Shown: positions 48,580 through 57,580, counted from the stretch's first letter. The stretch: 64,000 nucleotides of DNA from CAYQEC01 sp964416425 (GCA_964416425.1 CAYQEC010000009.1:26607-90606); one strand, 5' to 3'. Translations and numbers: made by a program. The notes: generated by a model not told the origin, from the sequence alone.

Positions 48580-48586
48580 GAGGCCG

Positions 48587-49816
48587 ATGGAGCGCTTCGA
48601 GGAGCGGTTCCTCCACGTCGACATGGACGCGTTCTTCGTGGAGGTCGAGCGGCTGCGCGACCCCTCGCTTCGCGGCGTGCCGGTGGTCGTCGGTGGCTTG
48701 GGGCGGCGCGGGGTGGTGGCGTCGGCGAGCTACGAGGCGCGCCGGGTCGGGGTACGGTCGGCGATGCCGATCGGCGAGGCCCGCCGGCTCTGCCCGCGGG
48801 CCCGCTTCGTTCCCCCCGACGGCACCGCCTACGGGGAGGTCTCGGGGCGCCTCTTCGATCTGCTCCGCACCTTCACCCCGCTAGTGGAGGGGCTCTCGGT
48901 CGACGAGGCGTTCCTCGACATCGGAGGCCTCCGGCGCCACTACCCCAACCCAGCCGCGGTCGGGGCGGCGCTGCGGCGGCGGATCCGGGAGGACCTCGCC
49001 CTGCCCGCCTCGGTCGGCATCGCCACCTCGATGTTCCTCGCCAAGCTCGCCTCCGAGGACGCCAAGCCCGACGGCCTGCTGCTGGTGGAGGCCGGCACCG
49101 AGCTGGCGTACCTGCACCCGATGCCGGTGCGGCGGCTGTGGGGGGTCGGCGAGGCGACGCTGGCGCACCTGGAGATGCTCGGCGTCGCCACGGTCGGCGA
49201 GCTGGCGGCGGTGCCGGACGGGGTGCTGGAGCGCCGGGTCGGCCGCAGCCTCGGCCGCCACCTCGCGGCACTGGCGCACGGCATCGACGAGCGCGACGTC
49301 GTGCCCGGGGAGACGGTCAAGTCGGTCTCGGTCGAGGCCACCTACGAACACGATCTCACCGAACGGGAGGCGATCGACGTCGCCCTGCTCGGCCTGTGTG
49401 ACCGCCTCTCGGCCCGGTTGCGTCGGGCGGCATGCGCCGGCCGGTCGCTCACCCTCAAGGTCCGTTTTGGCGACTTCACCACCATCACCCGTTCCCTCAC
49501 CCTCGCCGCCACGGTGGACCGTACCCCGGCGCTGTGGGACGGGGCTCGCCTGTTGTACGAGCGAGCCGGGGTGGAGGGACGCGGCATCCGGCTCCTCGGC
49601 CTCGCGGTTGGCGGGATCACCGCCTCCGGGGAGCCGCGCCAGCTCACCCTGGAGGGGGGGGCCCGGGACACCGCGGCGGAGGCGGCGGAGCAGGTCCGGG
49701 CCCGCTTCGGTGACGGCGCGGTGGTGCCGGCCCGCCTCGTTTCCCACTCCGCGGCGGCGTCGCCTCCCGGGCAGGCCGCATCGGGGGAATCGGCTCGCAA
49801 AGCTCCGGGTTCCTAG
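48587..49816 (+). CDS. dinB: DNA polymerase IV (Y-family)
   Basis: Translesion DNA polymerase, 409 residues. Catalytic carboxylates in HVDMDAFFVEVE (10-21) and LSVDEAFLD; SYEARRVGVRSAMP is the finger motif; a helix-hairpin-helix thumb follows in MPVRRLWGVGEATLAHLEMLGVATVGELA; the little-finger domain ends near residue 375. A tail of about 30 small and polar residues has no clear beta-clamp motif. The ATG at 48587 is set by TACCGT 7 nt upstream. Confidence 0.92.
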   Translation: MERFEERFLHVDMDAFFVEVERLRDPSLRGVPVVVGGLGRRGVVASASYEARRVGVRSAMPIGEARRLCPRARFVPPDGTAYGEVSGRLFDLLRTFTPLVEGLSVDEAFLDIGGLRRHYPNPAAVGAALRRRIREDLALPASVGIATSMFLAKLASEDAKPDGLLLVEAGTELAYLHPMPVRRLWGVGEATLAHLEMLGVATVGELAAVPDGVLERRVGRSLGRHLAALAHGIDERDVVPGETVKSVSVEATYEHDLTEREAIDVALLGLCDRLSARLRRAACAGRSLTLKVRFGDFTTITRSLTLAATVDRTPALWDGARLLYERAGVEGRGIRLLGLAVGGITASGEPRQLTLEGGARDTAAEAAEQVRARFGDGAVVPARLVSHSAAASPPGQAASGESARKAPGS

Positions 49817-49830
49817 GGCGGGGCAGCGGT

Positions 49831-49836
49831 ATACTT
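49831..49836 (+). promoter_or_regulatory. -10 box of the DUF3040 gene
   Basis: TATACT, one base from consensus, 36 nt before the ATG; GTGGAGAG lies just ahead of the start codon, so this mRNA has a leader. No clear -35 box. Confidence 0.5.
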
Positions 49837-49872
49837 GGCCGATCCGGCCATCCGCGAGGTGGAGAGAATCGC

Positions 49873-50211
49873 ATGCCGCTGAACGAGCGAGAGCAGCGAA
49901 TCCTCGAGGAGATCGAGCGCCAGTTCTATCAAGAGGATCCGAAGCTCGCCGAGACGGTAGCCAAGACGACGCTGCGGTCGGTTGGCCGCCGTTGGCGGCG
50001 GCTGGCCCTGGTCGGCTTCGTCGTCGGTCTGGTGGTCATGCTCTTCACGTTCACGAGTTCGCCCTGGATCGCGGTGGCAGGCTTCATCGTGATGCTGGCT
50101 TCGGCCGGCTGGATCACGGTCGACCTCCGGAAGAGCGGAGGCGACGGCGTCCCGGGACGCTTCGAAACGTGGCTCGAACGTACCCGACAGAGGTGGCATC
50201 GAGACGGCTAG
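49873..50211 (+). CDS. DUF3040 membrane protein
   Basis: 112-residue actinobacterial DUF3040 protein. It begins MPLNEREQRILEEIERQFYQEDPKLAETV, the family signature, and has two adjacent membrane helices (LALVGFVVGLVVMLFTF and WIAVAGFIVMLASAGWI) with a basic C-terminus. In many Actinobacteria DUF3040 genes lie near mraZ and cell-division genes; here a MerR regulator follows instead. Function unknown. Confidence 0.88.
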   Translation: MPLNEREQRILEEIERQFYQEDPKLAETVAKTTLRSVGRRWRRLALVGFVVGLVVMLFTFTSSPWIAVAGFIVMLASAGWITVDLRKSGGDGVPGRFETWLERTRQRWHRDG

Positions 50212-50308
50212 AGTGACCGTCCCGAGACGTTGCACGTCCATCGAAGAAGGTGTGGGGTACGGCTGCAGGCGTGGCTGTAGCGGTCCTTGATCCGGGTGTG
50301 AGGGAGGG

Positions 50309-50806
50309 GTGTTGGAAGGTTTCACGGCGCAGCAGGCTTCACGGCTCACCGGATGCAGTGCACATCAACTCCGCTACTGGGACAAGGTCAGTCTCGTCAC
50401 ACCGACGATCCAATCCACAGGGGGACGGCCGGGGAGGCGCCGGCTGTACTCGTTTCGTGACCTCGTCGCTCTCCGGGTCGTGAAGAGCCTCCTGGACAAC
50501 GGCATGTCCGTGCAGCGGGTGCGCCGGGCGTGGGACTACCTGCGCCGCACCGCCGACATGGACACCCACCTGGCGTCGGTGAAGCTCGTCACCGACGGCC
50601 AGACCATCTTCCGCATCGCCCAGGACGAGGAGGAGTTGCTCGACGCCCTCCGCCAGGGGCAGCTCGCCTTCTTCGTGGCGATCAACGAGATCGCCGTCAG
50701 CGTCGAGGAGGACATCACCCGCTTCGAGCTGGACCGGGAGCATTTCCTCGGCATGCTGCGCCGGGTCGAGGACGACGTGCTCTCCGAGGTCGAAGCCGCC
50801 GGCTGA
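50309..50806 (+). CDS. MerR family transcriptional regulator
   Basis: 165 residues. N-terminal winged helix-turn-helix FTAQQASRLTGCSAHQLRYWDKVSLVTPT..GRRRLYSFRDLVALRVVKSLLDNGMSVQRVRRA is MerR-like; the C-terminal part is acidic and helical with no metal-binding cysteines, so it may sense a protein or work constitutively. The start is GTG at 50309 with GGGAGG nearby; TTG at 50312 is an alternative. The 97-bp region upstream holds no gene. Targets unknown. Confidence 0.82.
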   Translation: MLEGFTAQQASRLTGCSAHQLRYWDKVSLVTPTIQSTGGRPGRRRLYSFRDLVALRVVKSLLDNGMSVQRVRRAWDYLRRTADMDTHLASVKLVTDGQTIFRIAQDEEELLDALRQGQLAFFVAINEIAVSVEEDITRFELDREHFLGMLRRVEDDVLSEVEAAG

Positions 50807-50824
50807 GCCGGCCCGGCCCCCCGT

Positions 50825-53212
50825 TCAGAATGCCCACTTGCCGTTGCCGCCGCGCCGCGGGATGAGGGTGCTCGGCCGGTACCAGGCGAGGAAACGCTGC
50901 CGGGTCCCGAATCGTGACGTGAGCACCGCCGCGGTCTGGTCGAACGAGGTGCGGGCGGTGTCGACGTGGGCCGGGCCGACGCCGCCGGACGGTCCGTAGA
51001 CCGCCTTCCCGTACACGGAGGCCAGCGGACGCATCGCGGGGTCGATCGCGGCGGCGAGCTCGTTGGGGGTGAGGGCGGCGTTGGGTGGCTGACCGAGGTC
51101 GGTGAGGCGGGCCACGATCTCCTCCCAGGCGGCGGTGACGTCGCCCCGCTCCAGGCGCCCGAGGCGCCGCCGCCTCCGGCGCCACTTGACGGCGGGGACG
51201 GCGAAGACGAACAGCAGGAGGATCAGGACGAAAGGCGCCGCCAGGATGAGCCATCCCGGGAGGTGGATGCCGGGGGTGCCGGCCGGCAGGTCGCTGGCCG
51301 AGATCGGCTGCTCGTCGCCCTCGCCGAACTGGTCGGGGCGGCGTGGCTGGCCCGGCAGCCCCGGGATGAGGGACGGGTCGGCGAGGTCGAGGTAGGCGGT
51401 GAGGTCGAAGCCGAGCAGGGCCTCCACGTCGGCGTAGGTGGTCGGGTTCACCCCGTCGCGGCGGGGAGTGGGATCGAAGTGGACCCAACCCTGGCCGGGA
51501 ACCCACAGCTCTACCCAGGCGTGGGCGTTGCGGTCCCGCACCACGACCACTCCGGGGTTGGCCGGATCGGGCTCACCGGGGGTGAACCCGAGCACGACCC
51601 GGGACGGCACCCCGACCATGCGGGCCAGCACCGCCATGGCGGTGGCGAAGTTCTCGCAATACCCGGTGTGGTAGTTCGGCGACGTCCTGTCGAGCAGCCA
51701 AGCACCGAGATCGGAGGCGGCATGTCCCGGGTGGATGTCGGTGGTGTAGGCGAAGGCCTCCGAGTGGAACCATGACTCGAGGGCGACGCCCTTCTCGAAG
51801 GAGGTCTCCAGGTTGGCGGTTCGTTCCCGAGCGAGGTCCCACAGGGCGGGGTCGAGGTCGTCGGGGAGCTGCAGGTAGCGCTCCACGTCCGGGGGAGTGA
51901 CCCGGCCCGGGGCGCGCGCTGGGCCGGGAACGTCCTCGTCGGCTTCCTGCGCCGCCCGGAACGAGCCCGAGAGCTCGCCGCTCGGGGTGGTGGCGAGGGT
52001 GGCGGGGTCGAGGATCGGGATCTCCGACTCGACCCGGTAGCTCATGCCCTCCAGGGTCAGACCACCGTCGAGCCGCAGCGCCGCGTCGTCGGGGCGCACC
52101 CTGAGGGTCTCGAGGAAGGTGCGGTCGGCGGTGACGTCGACCGGGGCGTACGCCTCGGGGATCCAGTCCATGAGGAGCCGGTCGATCACGACGTCGGTGA
52201 CGACGGTGGCGGTGTCGCCGGCGAAGCGGTATCCCGACCGTTCCCAGGGGCGCTCTTCGAGGGGAACCACCTCGGGGCGCTCGGCGTAGAACTGGTTCCC
52301 GCCGTAGGTCTCCATGGTGACGAGCCGGAAGTAGACGTGATCGGCCGGAAGGTCGCCGGAAATCCGGGCCCGGAACACCGGGACGTCGGTGCTGCTGACG
52401 AGCGATTGCCGGATCCCGATGAACGGGTTGTAGGAGACACTGCCGAAGAACTCCCCGGTGAGGCCGGTGCTGGTGCGCCAGTCCATCACGCCGTCGTGGG
52501 GGACCGCCCCGTGGAGCGAGCCGACGCCGACCAGGCTCCCTACCACGGCGATGCCGACGAGGATCACCGCCGGGCCGCCGAAGCGGGCCCGCGCCGTTGT
52601 CGGCCAGCCACCCCGTTTCACCATGCGGCCCGCGGTCTGGTCCCGCTCGTCGACGGTGACGGCGAGCAGGGAGGCGGCGACGAGGAGGAGGAACACGAGG
52701 ATGCGGGCCGGGCCGGATTCGTTCCGGTTCATCGTGGCGAACTGGAGCGCCATGACGAGCGGCGGGATGAGCGCCACGTAGGGGTGGCCGCGAAGCAGGC
52801 CCCAGGCGAGCAGGATGCCGGCGCACCACATGAGGGCGGTGAGGATGATGACGATGCCGCTGAGGGGCACGACCGGTTCCAGGCCGTGGCGGATGACCGA
52901 GAGCGCCTGGGAGAGCTGCTCGTTCACCTCCGAGAGGGTGCGGCCGGTCGGGAGCAGCAGGGTGGTGGTCTCGGGGGCGGCAACTCGGGCGGTGGCGATG
53001 ACCATCGCCACCGCGTTGATGGCGACGGCGAGCAGGATGTGGACCCGGAAGCTGAGGGCGGCCCAGGTGATGGCGATGCCGAGCACGAGGCCCGCCAGGA
53101 CGACCGGCTGCCAGGGGGGTCCGGTGACGGTGGGGCGCAGCAGCTGGTTGAGGCCGGCGAAGGCGAACAGCAGGGAGGCGATCCCGGCTAGCCAGCTGTA
53201 GCGGTAGACCAT
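50825..53212 (-). CDS. Transglutaminase-like membrane protein (TgpA type)
   Basis: 795-residue membrane protein. About six membrane helices fill the first 215 residues, then an outside domain, a transglutaminase core with catalytic cysteine in HTGYCENFATAMAVLARMVGVPSRVVLGFTPGE and histidine plus aspartate in NAHAWVELWVPGQGWVHFDPTPR, one more helix (WLILAAPFVLILLLFVFAVPAV), and a cytoplasmic DUF4129-like tail. The ATG at 53212 overlaps the DUF58 gene by 25 nt. It forms the common MoxR-DUF58-transglutaminase operon, thought to act in envelope protein maturation. Confidence 0.9.
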   Translation of the reverse strand: MVYRYSWLAGIASLLFAFAGLNQLLRPTVTGPPWQPVVLAGLVLGIAITWAALSFRVHILLAVAINAVAMVIATARVAAPETTTLLLPTGRTLSEVNEQLSQALSVIRHGLEPVVPLSGIVIILTALMWCAGILLAWGLLRGHPYVALIPPLVMALQFATMNRNESGPARILVFLLLVAASLLAVTVDERDQTAGRMVKRGGWPTTARARFGGPAVILVGIAVVGSLVGVGSLHGAVPHDGVMDWRTSTGLTGEFFGSVSYNPFIGIRQSLVSSTDVPVFRARISGDLPADHVYFRLVTMETYGGNQFYAERPEVVPLEERPWERSGYRFAGDTATVVTDVVIDRLLMDWIPEAYAPVDVTADRTFLETLRVRPDDAALRLDGGLTLEGMSYRVESEIPILDPATLATTPSGELSGSFRAAQEADEDVPGPARAPGRVTPPDVERYLQLPDDLDPALWDLARERTANLETSFEKGVALESWFHSEAFAYTTDIHPGHAASDLGAWLLDRTSPNYHTGYCENFATAMAVLARMVGVPSRVVLGFTPGEPDPANPGVVVVRDRNAHAWVELWVPGQGWVHFDPTPRRDGVNPTTYADVEALLGFDLTAYLDLADPSLIPGLPGQPRRPDQFGEGDEQPISASDLPAGTPGIHLPGWLILAAPFVLILLLFVFAVPAVKWRRRRRRLGRLERGDVTAAWEEIVARLTDLGQPPNAALTPNELAAAIDPAMRPLASVYGKAVYGPSGGVGPAHVDTARTSFDQTAAVLTSRFGTRQRFLAWYRPSTLIPRRGGNGKWAF

Positions 53213-54372
53213 GCGCGCTCCATCGCTTCCCGCCACGCCGGGGCCCAGGTGGCCCCCGGTCCCGCCAGCACGACGACCGCTCCGGCGTGACGTATCTGCA
53301 GTATGGCGTCGTTGTCGTGTTGTGTGGCCGCCATGACGACGGTCCGGTGGTAGTCCCGTGCCAGGAGGTGGAGGGCGGCCACGGTCGGCTCGTCGGGCCG
53401 CCCGGTCACGAACACCAGGGCGCCGCCGCTGAGGCCGCGGCGGCGGAGTCGTTGCACGAAGGAGCGGAGGTCGACGTCGGGCAGGGGCCGGATCGTCGCC
53501 AGGCCCTCCATCACGATGCTGTAGGCGTCCGAGCTGGTGACGGCGGTGTCGGGTCCGGCCCCGGTCCAGACGATCGGGCTGAACCCGTTGCGGTAGAGGT
53601 GCCGGGCCGCCGAGGCGGTGGCCCGCACCGCGTGCTCGAAGGTGTCGGCGGTGGGGTAGGCGCCGGCCCGGGGGTCGAGCAGCACCAGTGCCCGGGACTG
53701 CCACGGGGTCTCGAGCTGGCGGATCATCAGCTCGTCGCGGCGCGCCGACGAGGGCCAGTGGACCCGGCGCAGGTCGTCGCCCTGCTCGTACTCGCGCAGG
53801 GTGTAGAAGTCCTCCCCTCCGGCTTGCGAGAAGCTGGCCCGGGCCGAGCTGGCGTTGGGGTCCTGGCCGCGGGTGATCGGGATCCCTTGCAGGTCCTCCA
53901 CCACCGGATAGACGACGAGGCGGTCGATGGCGCGGTCCCGGGAGGTGGACTCCGCCACCTCGATCGGGTCCCGCACCTTCACCGCGGCCGGTCCCACCTG
54001 GTAGACGCCGCGGGGCCGGCACAGCACCTCGTAGCGGGCCAGCATCGGCTGGTCGGGCTCGATGCGGTCGGCGACGAAGGTGGCGGTCCCGAGGCGCTGC
54101 ACCACGTCTTCGGTGATCGCCTGGTGGATGCGGTTGTGGGAGACGAGGGAGACCTCCACGACGGCCCGGTCACCGTCATGGACCTGGAGCGGGGTGATGC
54201 TGCGGTCGATGCGGACCCGGGGCGCGGCGCGGCGCACGTAGAACACGCCGACGAGCACCGAGAGCACGAGGAAGATCGCCGATGCCAGCAGGAGCTGCTC
54301 CCCGAAGGCGACCCAGAGCAAGGTGAGCGCCAGGGCGGTTCCGAGGGCTGCCCAGCCTCGCACCGTTGGCAT
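53188..54372 (-). CDS. DUF58 domain protein
   Basis: 394 residues. Two N-terminal membrane helices (about 8-45), a beta domain, then the DUF58 core with GEDFYTLREYEQGDDLRRVHWPSSARRDELMIRQLE, a von Willebrand-A-like fold continuing VLLDPRAGAY. The ATG at 54372 overlaps the MoxR stop by one base (TGATG). DUF58 proteins partner with MoxR AAA ATPases; the exact function is unproven. Confidence 0.9.
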   Translation of the reverse strand: MPTVRGWAALGTALALTLLWVAFGEQLLLASAIFLVLSVLVGVFYVRRAAPRVRIDRSITPLQVHDGDRAVVEVSLVSHNRIHQAITEDVVQRLGTATFVADRIEPDQPMLARYEVLCRPRGVYQVGPAAVKVRDPIEVAESTSRDRAIDRLVVYPVVEDLQGIPITRGQDPNASSARASFSQAGGEDFYTLREYEQGDDLRRVHWPSSARRDELMIRQLETPWQSRALVLLDPRAGAYPTADTFEHAVRATASAARHLYRNGFSPIVWTGAGPDTAVTSSDAYSIVMEGLATIRPLPDVDLRSFVQRLRRRGLSGGALVFVTGRPDEPTVAALHLLARDYHRTVVMAATQHDNDAILQIRHAGAVVVLAGPGATWAPAWREAMERAWSTATAG

Positions 54373-55343
54373 CAGACCGCCGCCCGGGTTCCCGGTACGC
54401 CGACCCCGGCCCGGATGCCCGCGACGACGTCGGCGACGGTCACGCCGCGCATCTGGGCCTCGGGACGCAGGATCAACCGGTGGTTGAGCACCGGGTGCAG
54501 CATCTCCTTGACGTCGTCGGGGGCGACGTATTCGCGCCCCTGCTTGGCGGCGTGGGTGCGGGCCGCCCGCTGCAGGAACAGGGTCGCCCGGGGGGACGCT
54601 CCCAGCAGCACATCGGGGTCGTTGCGAGAGGCTTCGGCCAGGTCGACGAGGTAGGAGGCGACCACGTCGGCGACGTGGATGCGGCGGGCGATGTCGGTCA
54701 TCCGCACCACGTCGTCCCCGGTGACGACCGGGCGCAGGTCGTCGAAGGTGGAGTGGTCGCCGTGGGTGCGAAGCATCTCCAGCTCCTTGTCCCGTTCCGG
54801 GTATCCCATCGTGAGCCGCATCATGAAGCGGTCGAGCTGCGCCTCGGGGAGCGGGTAGGTGCCTTCGTGCTCGATCGGGTTCTGGGTGGCGACGACCATG
54901 AAGGGGGGCCCGAGCGGCCGGGTGACCGCGTCGACGGTGACCTGATGCTCCTCCATCGCCTCCAGCAGCGCCGACTGGGTCTTGGGGCTGGCCCGGTTGA
55001 TCTCGTCGCCGAGGACGACGTTGGCGAACACCGGCCCAGGCCGGAACACGAAGTGGGACGAGTCCCGGTCCCACACCGCCACGCCGGTGACGTCGGAGGG
55101 GAGGAGGTCGGGGGTGAACTGGATGCGTTGAAACGTGCAGTCGATCGACCGTGCCAAGGACTTCGCCAAGAGGGTCTTGCCGACGCCGGGGACGTCCTCG
55201 ATGAGGAGGTGGCCCGCGGAGAGCAGACACGTGGTGGTCAGCTCGATCGTGTCACGCTTGCCCTGGATGACGCGTTCGATGTTGTCGGCAACAGCGTCGA
55301 ATCGCTGTCTGAACCAGTGGAGATCCTGGGCGGTGACCGTCAC
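54372..55343 (-). CDS. MoxR family AAA+ ATPase
   Basis: 323-residue AAA+ chaperone-like ATPase. Walker A EDVPGVGKTLLAKSLA near 49-65, Walker B VVLGDEINRASPKTQSALLEAMEE, sensor 1 VVATQNPIEHEGTYPLPEAQLDRFMM, and a C-terminal lid with GASPRATLFLQRAARTHAA. GTG at 55343 is chosen because AAGGAG lies 5 nt upstream. First gene of the operon with DUF58 and transglutaminase genes; likely remodels their complex. Confidence 0.93.
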   Translation of the reverse strand: MTVTAQDLHWFRQRFDAVADNIERVIQGKRDTIELTTTCLLSAGHLLIEDVPGVGKTLLAKSLARSIDCTFQRIQFTPDLLPSDVTGVAVWDRDSSHFVFRPGPVFANVVLGDEINRASPKTQSALLEAMEEHQVTVDAVTRPLGPPFMVVATQNPIEHEGTYPLPEAQLDRFMMRLTMGYPERDKELEMLRTHGDHSTFDDLRPVVTGDDVVRMTDIARRIHVADVVASYLVDLAEASRNDPDVLLGASPRATLFLQRAARTHAAKQGREYVAPDDVKEMLHPVLNHRLILRPEAQMRGVTVADVVAGIRAGVGVPGTRAAV

Positions 55344-55434
55344 GAGTGCTCCTTGGGTTGTTGTCGGCGGCGGGTGACGAAGGATATCAGTGACCCCTGG
55401 TATTGGGATTCCGCTCCCAACAACGGCGGCGCGG

Positions 55435-55440
55435 TACGAT
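55435..55440 (+). promoter_or_regulatory. -10 box of leaderless small gene
   Basis: TACGAT lies 8 nt before the ATG at 55449, with no Shine-Dalgarno sequence between. Confidence 0.4.
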
Positions 55441-55448
55441 GCGTTCCA

Positions 55449-55709
55449 ATGTGGACGTGGGGTACTGCTTGGGCTGTCGGACGGCGGCCCTCTCTCTGGA
55501 TTGAGGGGGTGCGCACCTTGGCTGCGTTCTCCCGCCGACGGTGGTGGCGACGTCCCCCCTTCCTCCCTGCTCCCGACCACGGCTACCTGCGGTGGCGGAT
55601 GCTGACCGCCTACGGGGATCCCGACGCCGTTCCCTCGCCTCGTGAGCTCGTGGCGTACCTGCGGTGGCGGCGCCGGCAACGCCTCCCGGTGGCGTCGAGG
55701 GGAGGGTGA
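55449..55709 (+). CDS. Small Trp/Arg-rich protein, hypothetical
   Basis: 86 residues. The N-terminal 30 are variable-looking; the rest, PAPDHGYLRWRMLTAYGDPDAVPSPRELVAYLRWRRRQR, resembles a short conserved protein of Actinobacteria (YLRWRM..AYGD..ELVAYLRW). The ATG is supported only by a TACGAT box 8 nt upstream; a GTG at about 55511 is an alternative. It ends directly at the next gene's GTG, suggesting an operon. No function known. Confidence 0.6.
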   Translation: MWTWGTAWAVGRRPSLWIEGVRTLAAFSRRRWWRRPPFLPAPDHGYLRWRMLTAYGDPDAVPSPRELVAYLRWRRRQRLPVASRGG

Positions 55710-56399
55710 GTGGTGGCCGAGTCGCTGCGTGACGAGCTGCTCGCCATTCCCGGCATCGACGGCGCCGAGGTCGATGACGGCGACGGGGTTTCCGGGGTGC
55801 GGGTGCAGCTCGCCGCCGGGGCCGATCCGGATCGGGTGGGGCAGGCGGTGCAGCGGGTGCTGGCGACCCATGGCATGCGTTCCACGGTGGCGCCGGGGAC
55901 GGTGCCCGCCTCCGGCCCGCCGCCTCCTCCCGGGGCCAGCTCGGTGGTGGCGTTCCCGCAAGGTGGCCGGGAGGGAGCAGCCGGGCGCCGCACCGTGATC
56001 GTGCCGTCCGACGGGTCGCCGGAGGCCGAGGCCGCTGCGGTGGCGCCGCCGTTGCCGGCGCCAGTGGCGATGCTCGACGTCGTGACCGTGGAGGAGGGTA
56101 CCGCCGGGGTCGTGGTGCGGGTGATCGGCCAGGACGGGAGCCGGGCGGAGCGCCGGGCCCGGTCCACCGGGAAGGGTCTCGACGAGGCGATCGTGGCGGC
56201 GGTGGCCGACCTGGTGGGGGCGAGCCCGCAGCCGCTGGTGCTGGCGGTGCACGACGAGGAGGCGGGGGAGACCAACAGCGTCACCGTCGTGATCGAGATC
56301 GGGGGCGGGGACTACCGGGCCGGAGCCGCCGTGGTGGAGGCGGGTCGTGCCTTCGCCATCGCCCAGGCCGCCTGGATGGCGCTCACCGAGCCGGTTTGA
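55710..56399 (+). CDS. Conserved hypothetical protein
   Basis: 229 residues. Residues 1-62 look like a small alpha/beta domain (LRDELLAIPGIDGAEVDDGDGVSGVRVQL), followed by a Pro/Gly linker and a C-terminal alpha/beta domain (AMLDVVTVEEGTAGVVVRVIGQDGSRAERRARSTGKGLDEAIVAAVADLVG) ending in a long helix. No signal peptide or membrane segment. It begins immediately after the small Trp/Arg-rich gene and overlaps the convergent recombinase-like gene by 17 nt. No family name recognised. Confidence 0.65.
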   Translation: MVAESLRDELLAIPGIDGAEVDDGDGVSGVRVQLAAGADPDRVGQAVQRVLATHGMRSTVAPGTVPASGPPPPPGASSVVAFPQGGREGAAGRRTVIVPSDGSPEAEAAAVAPPLPAPVAMLDVVTVEEGTAGVVVRVIGQDGSRAERRARSTGKGLDEAIVAAVADLVGASPQPLVLAVHDEEAGETNSVTVVIEIGGGDYRAGAAVVEAGRAFAIAQAAWMALTEPV

Positions 56400-56934
56400 G
56401 GACCTCCTGCGGGAGGGCGGCGGTGTGGGGCGCCGGGATCAACTCGACGATCACGTCGGACGAGTCTTCGAGGGTGATGACCGGCTCCGGTTGCGCCCGG
56501 GGCAGCTCGATACGGAGGGACGCCAGGTTCTCCTCGTGGCGGGTGGCCTTGGCGAGCACGTCGCGCACGATGAGCCGGAGCTGGTCCCGGGGCGGGTCGG
56601 CGAGTTGCTCCGATTCGTCGTCGTCGGCCGACAGCACCGCGACGTCGCGCCGCCGCAGGTCCCAGATGATCACTTCCTGGGTGATCTTGTCCGCCGAGAG
56701 CGCCGACAGGTCGGGCACGATGACCCCGTCGGCCTGGCCGGCGGCGACGATGCCCACCATGGCGCGGAACCCCTCCCGGCCGAGGGCCCGGCCCGGGGTG
56801 CGGACGTCCTGGCAGATGGCGACGAGTTGGTGGCCGGTGTTGGCGGCCCAGCGGCGGATCTTCTCGGACTGGGCGAACGCCGGCTGCCCTGTCTCCATGC
56901 CGGTTGATTCCCGGACGTAGCCGACGACCCTCAC
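56383..56934 (-). CDS. Degenerate serine-recombinase N-terminal domain protein
   Basis: 183 residues. The N-terminal 110 fit the serine resolvase catalytic fold: VGYVRES (Arg8, Ser10), then AFAQSEKIRRWAANTGHQLVAICQD, GREGFRAMVGIVAAGQADGVIVPDLSALS. The usual DRLSR-type stretch, which carries a catalytic arginine, reads LSALS here, and there is no C-terminal DNA-binding recombinase or helix-turn-helix domain. It is probably not an active recombinase but a domesticated or regulatory protein. GAGAGG lies 2-3 nt before the GTG. No mobile element boundaries are seen around it. Confidence 0.72.
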   Translation of the reverse strand: MRVVGYVRESTGMETGQPAFAQSEKIRRWAANTGHQLVAICQDVRTPGRALGREGFRAMVGIVAAGQADGVIVPDLSALSADKITQEVIIWDLRRRDVAVLSADDDESEQLADPPRDQLRLIVRDVLAKATRHEENLASLRIELPRAQPEPVITLEDSSDVIVELIPAPHTAALPQEVLKPAR

Positions 56935-57066
56935 AGCCTCTCTCCGTTCCGTGGCGCTCCAGTCTCGCAGCGTGGTCGGGGTGAATCAATCACCGGGGGA
57001 CAGGGATGGGCCCCCCTGTACCCACCGTGCGTCCGGTGGCCGAACCGTCGCTGGTAGCCTGCCGTC

Positions 57067-57564
57067 ATGGCGAGAGCCCTCGTGCTCAATGCGTCGAATG
57101 AGCCGCTGTCGGTCGTTCCGGTCAGGCGGGCCATCGTGCTCGTCCTCCGTGACCGCGCCGACGTGGTCGCCTCCAACGGCAAGGTGTGGCGCTCCGAGCA
57201 CGTCAGCTTCCCGGCCCCGTCGGTGATCCGGCTCCGCCACTACGTGCGGGTGCCCTACGCCCGCCGGGTTCCCCTCAACCGGCGCGCCGTGTTCCTGCGC
57301 GACGACCACCGTTGCCAGTACTGCCTCCACCCGGCCGAGAACCTCGACCACGTGGTGCCGAAGTCCCAGGGCGGGCTCCACACCTGGGAGAACGTCGTGG
57401 CGTGTTGCCGCCGCTGCAACACCCGCAAGGGAGGCCGCACCCCGGAGGAGGCCAGCCTCCACCTCCACCGCAAGCCGATCGCGCCCCGCCAGCACAGTTG
57501 GGTGTTGGTGGCCACCGGCGCCATCCCGGACCCGTCGTGGGAGCCCTATCTGCTTGTCGGGTGA
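57067..57564 (+). CDS. HNH endonuclease family protein
   Basis: 165 residues. An N-terminal domain of about 75 residues (ALVLNASNEPLSVVPVRRAIVLVLRDRADVV) precedes a zinc-HNH core: CQYC, LDHVVPKSQGGLHTWENVVACCRRCNTRKGG with two CxxC zinc pairs and the catalytic histidine in DHVVP. This architecture is common and usually chromosomal in Actinobacteria and other phyla; role unknown, possibly DNA repair. TAGCCT is 6 nt before the ATG (leaderless). Confidence 0.9.
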   Translation: MARALVLNASNEPLSVVPVRRAIVLVLRDRADVVASNGKVWRSEHVSFPAPSVIRLRHYVRVPYARRVPLNRRAVFLRDDHRCQYCLHPAENLDHVVPKSQGGLHTWENVVACCRRCNTRKGGRTPEEASLHLHRKPIAPRQHSWVLVATGAIPDPSWEPYLLVG

Positions 57565-57580
57565 GCGCGAGCGCGGCGGC

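Noticed and set aside
48512..48586. SOS control of dinB
   Set aside because: No CGAAC-N4-GTTCG palindrome lies between the histidine phosphatase and dinB; only a leaderless -10 box is seen.
56383..56934. Integrative element or invertible segment around the recombinase-like gene
   Set aside because: No terminal repeats, tRNA target, excisionase or cargo-like genes are seen, and the protein lacks a catalytic arginine and DNA-binding domain.
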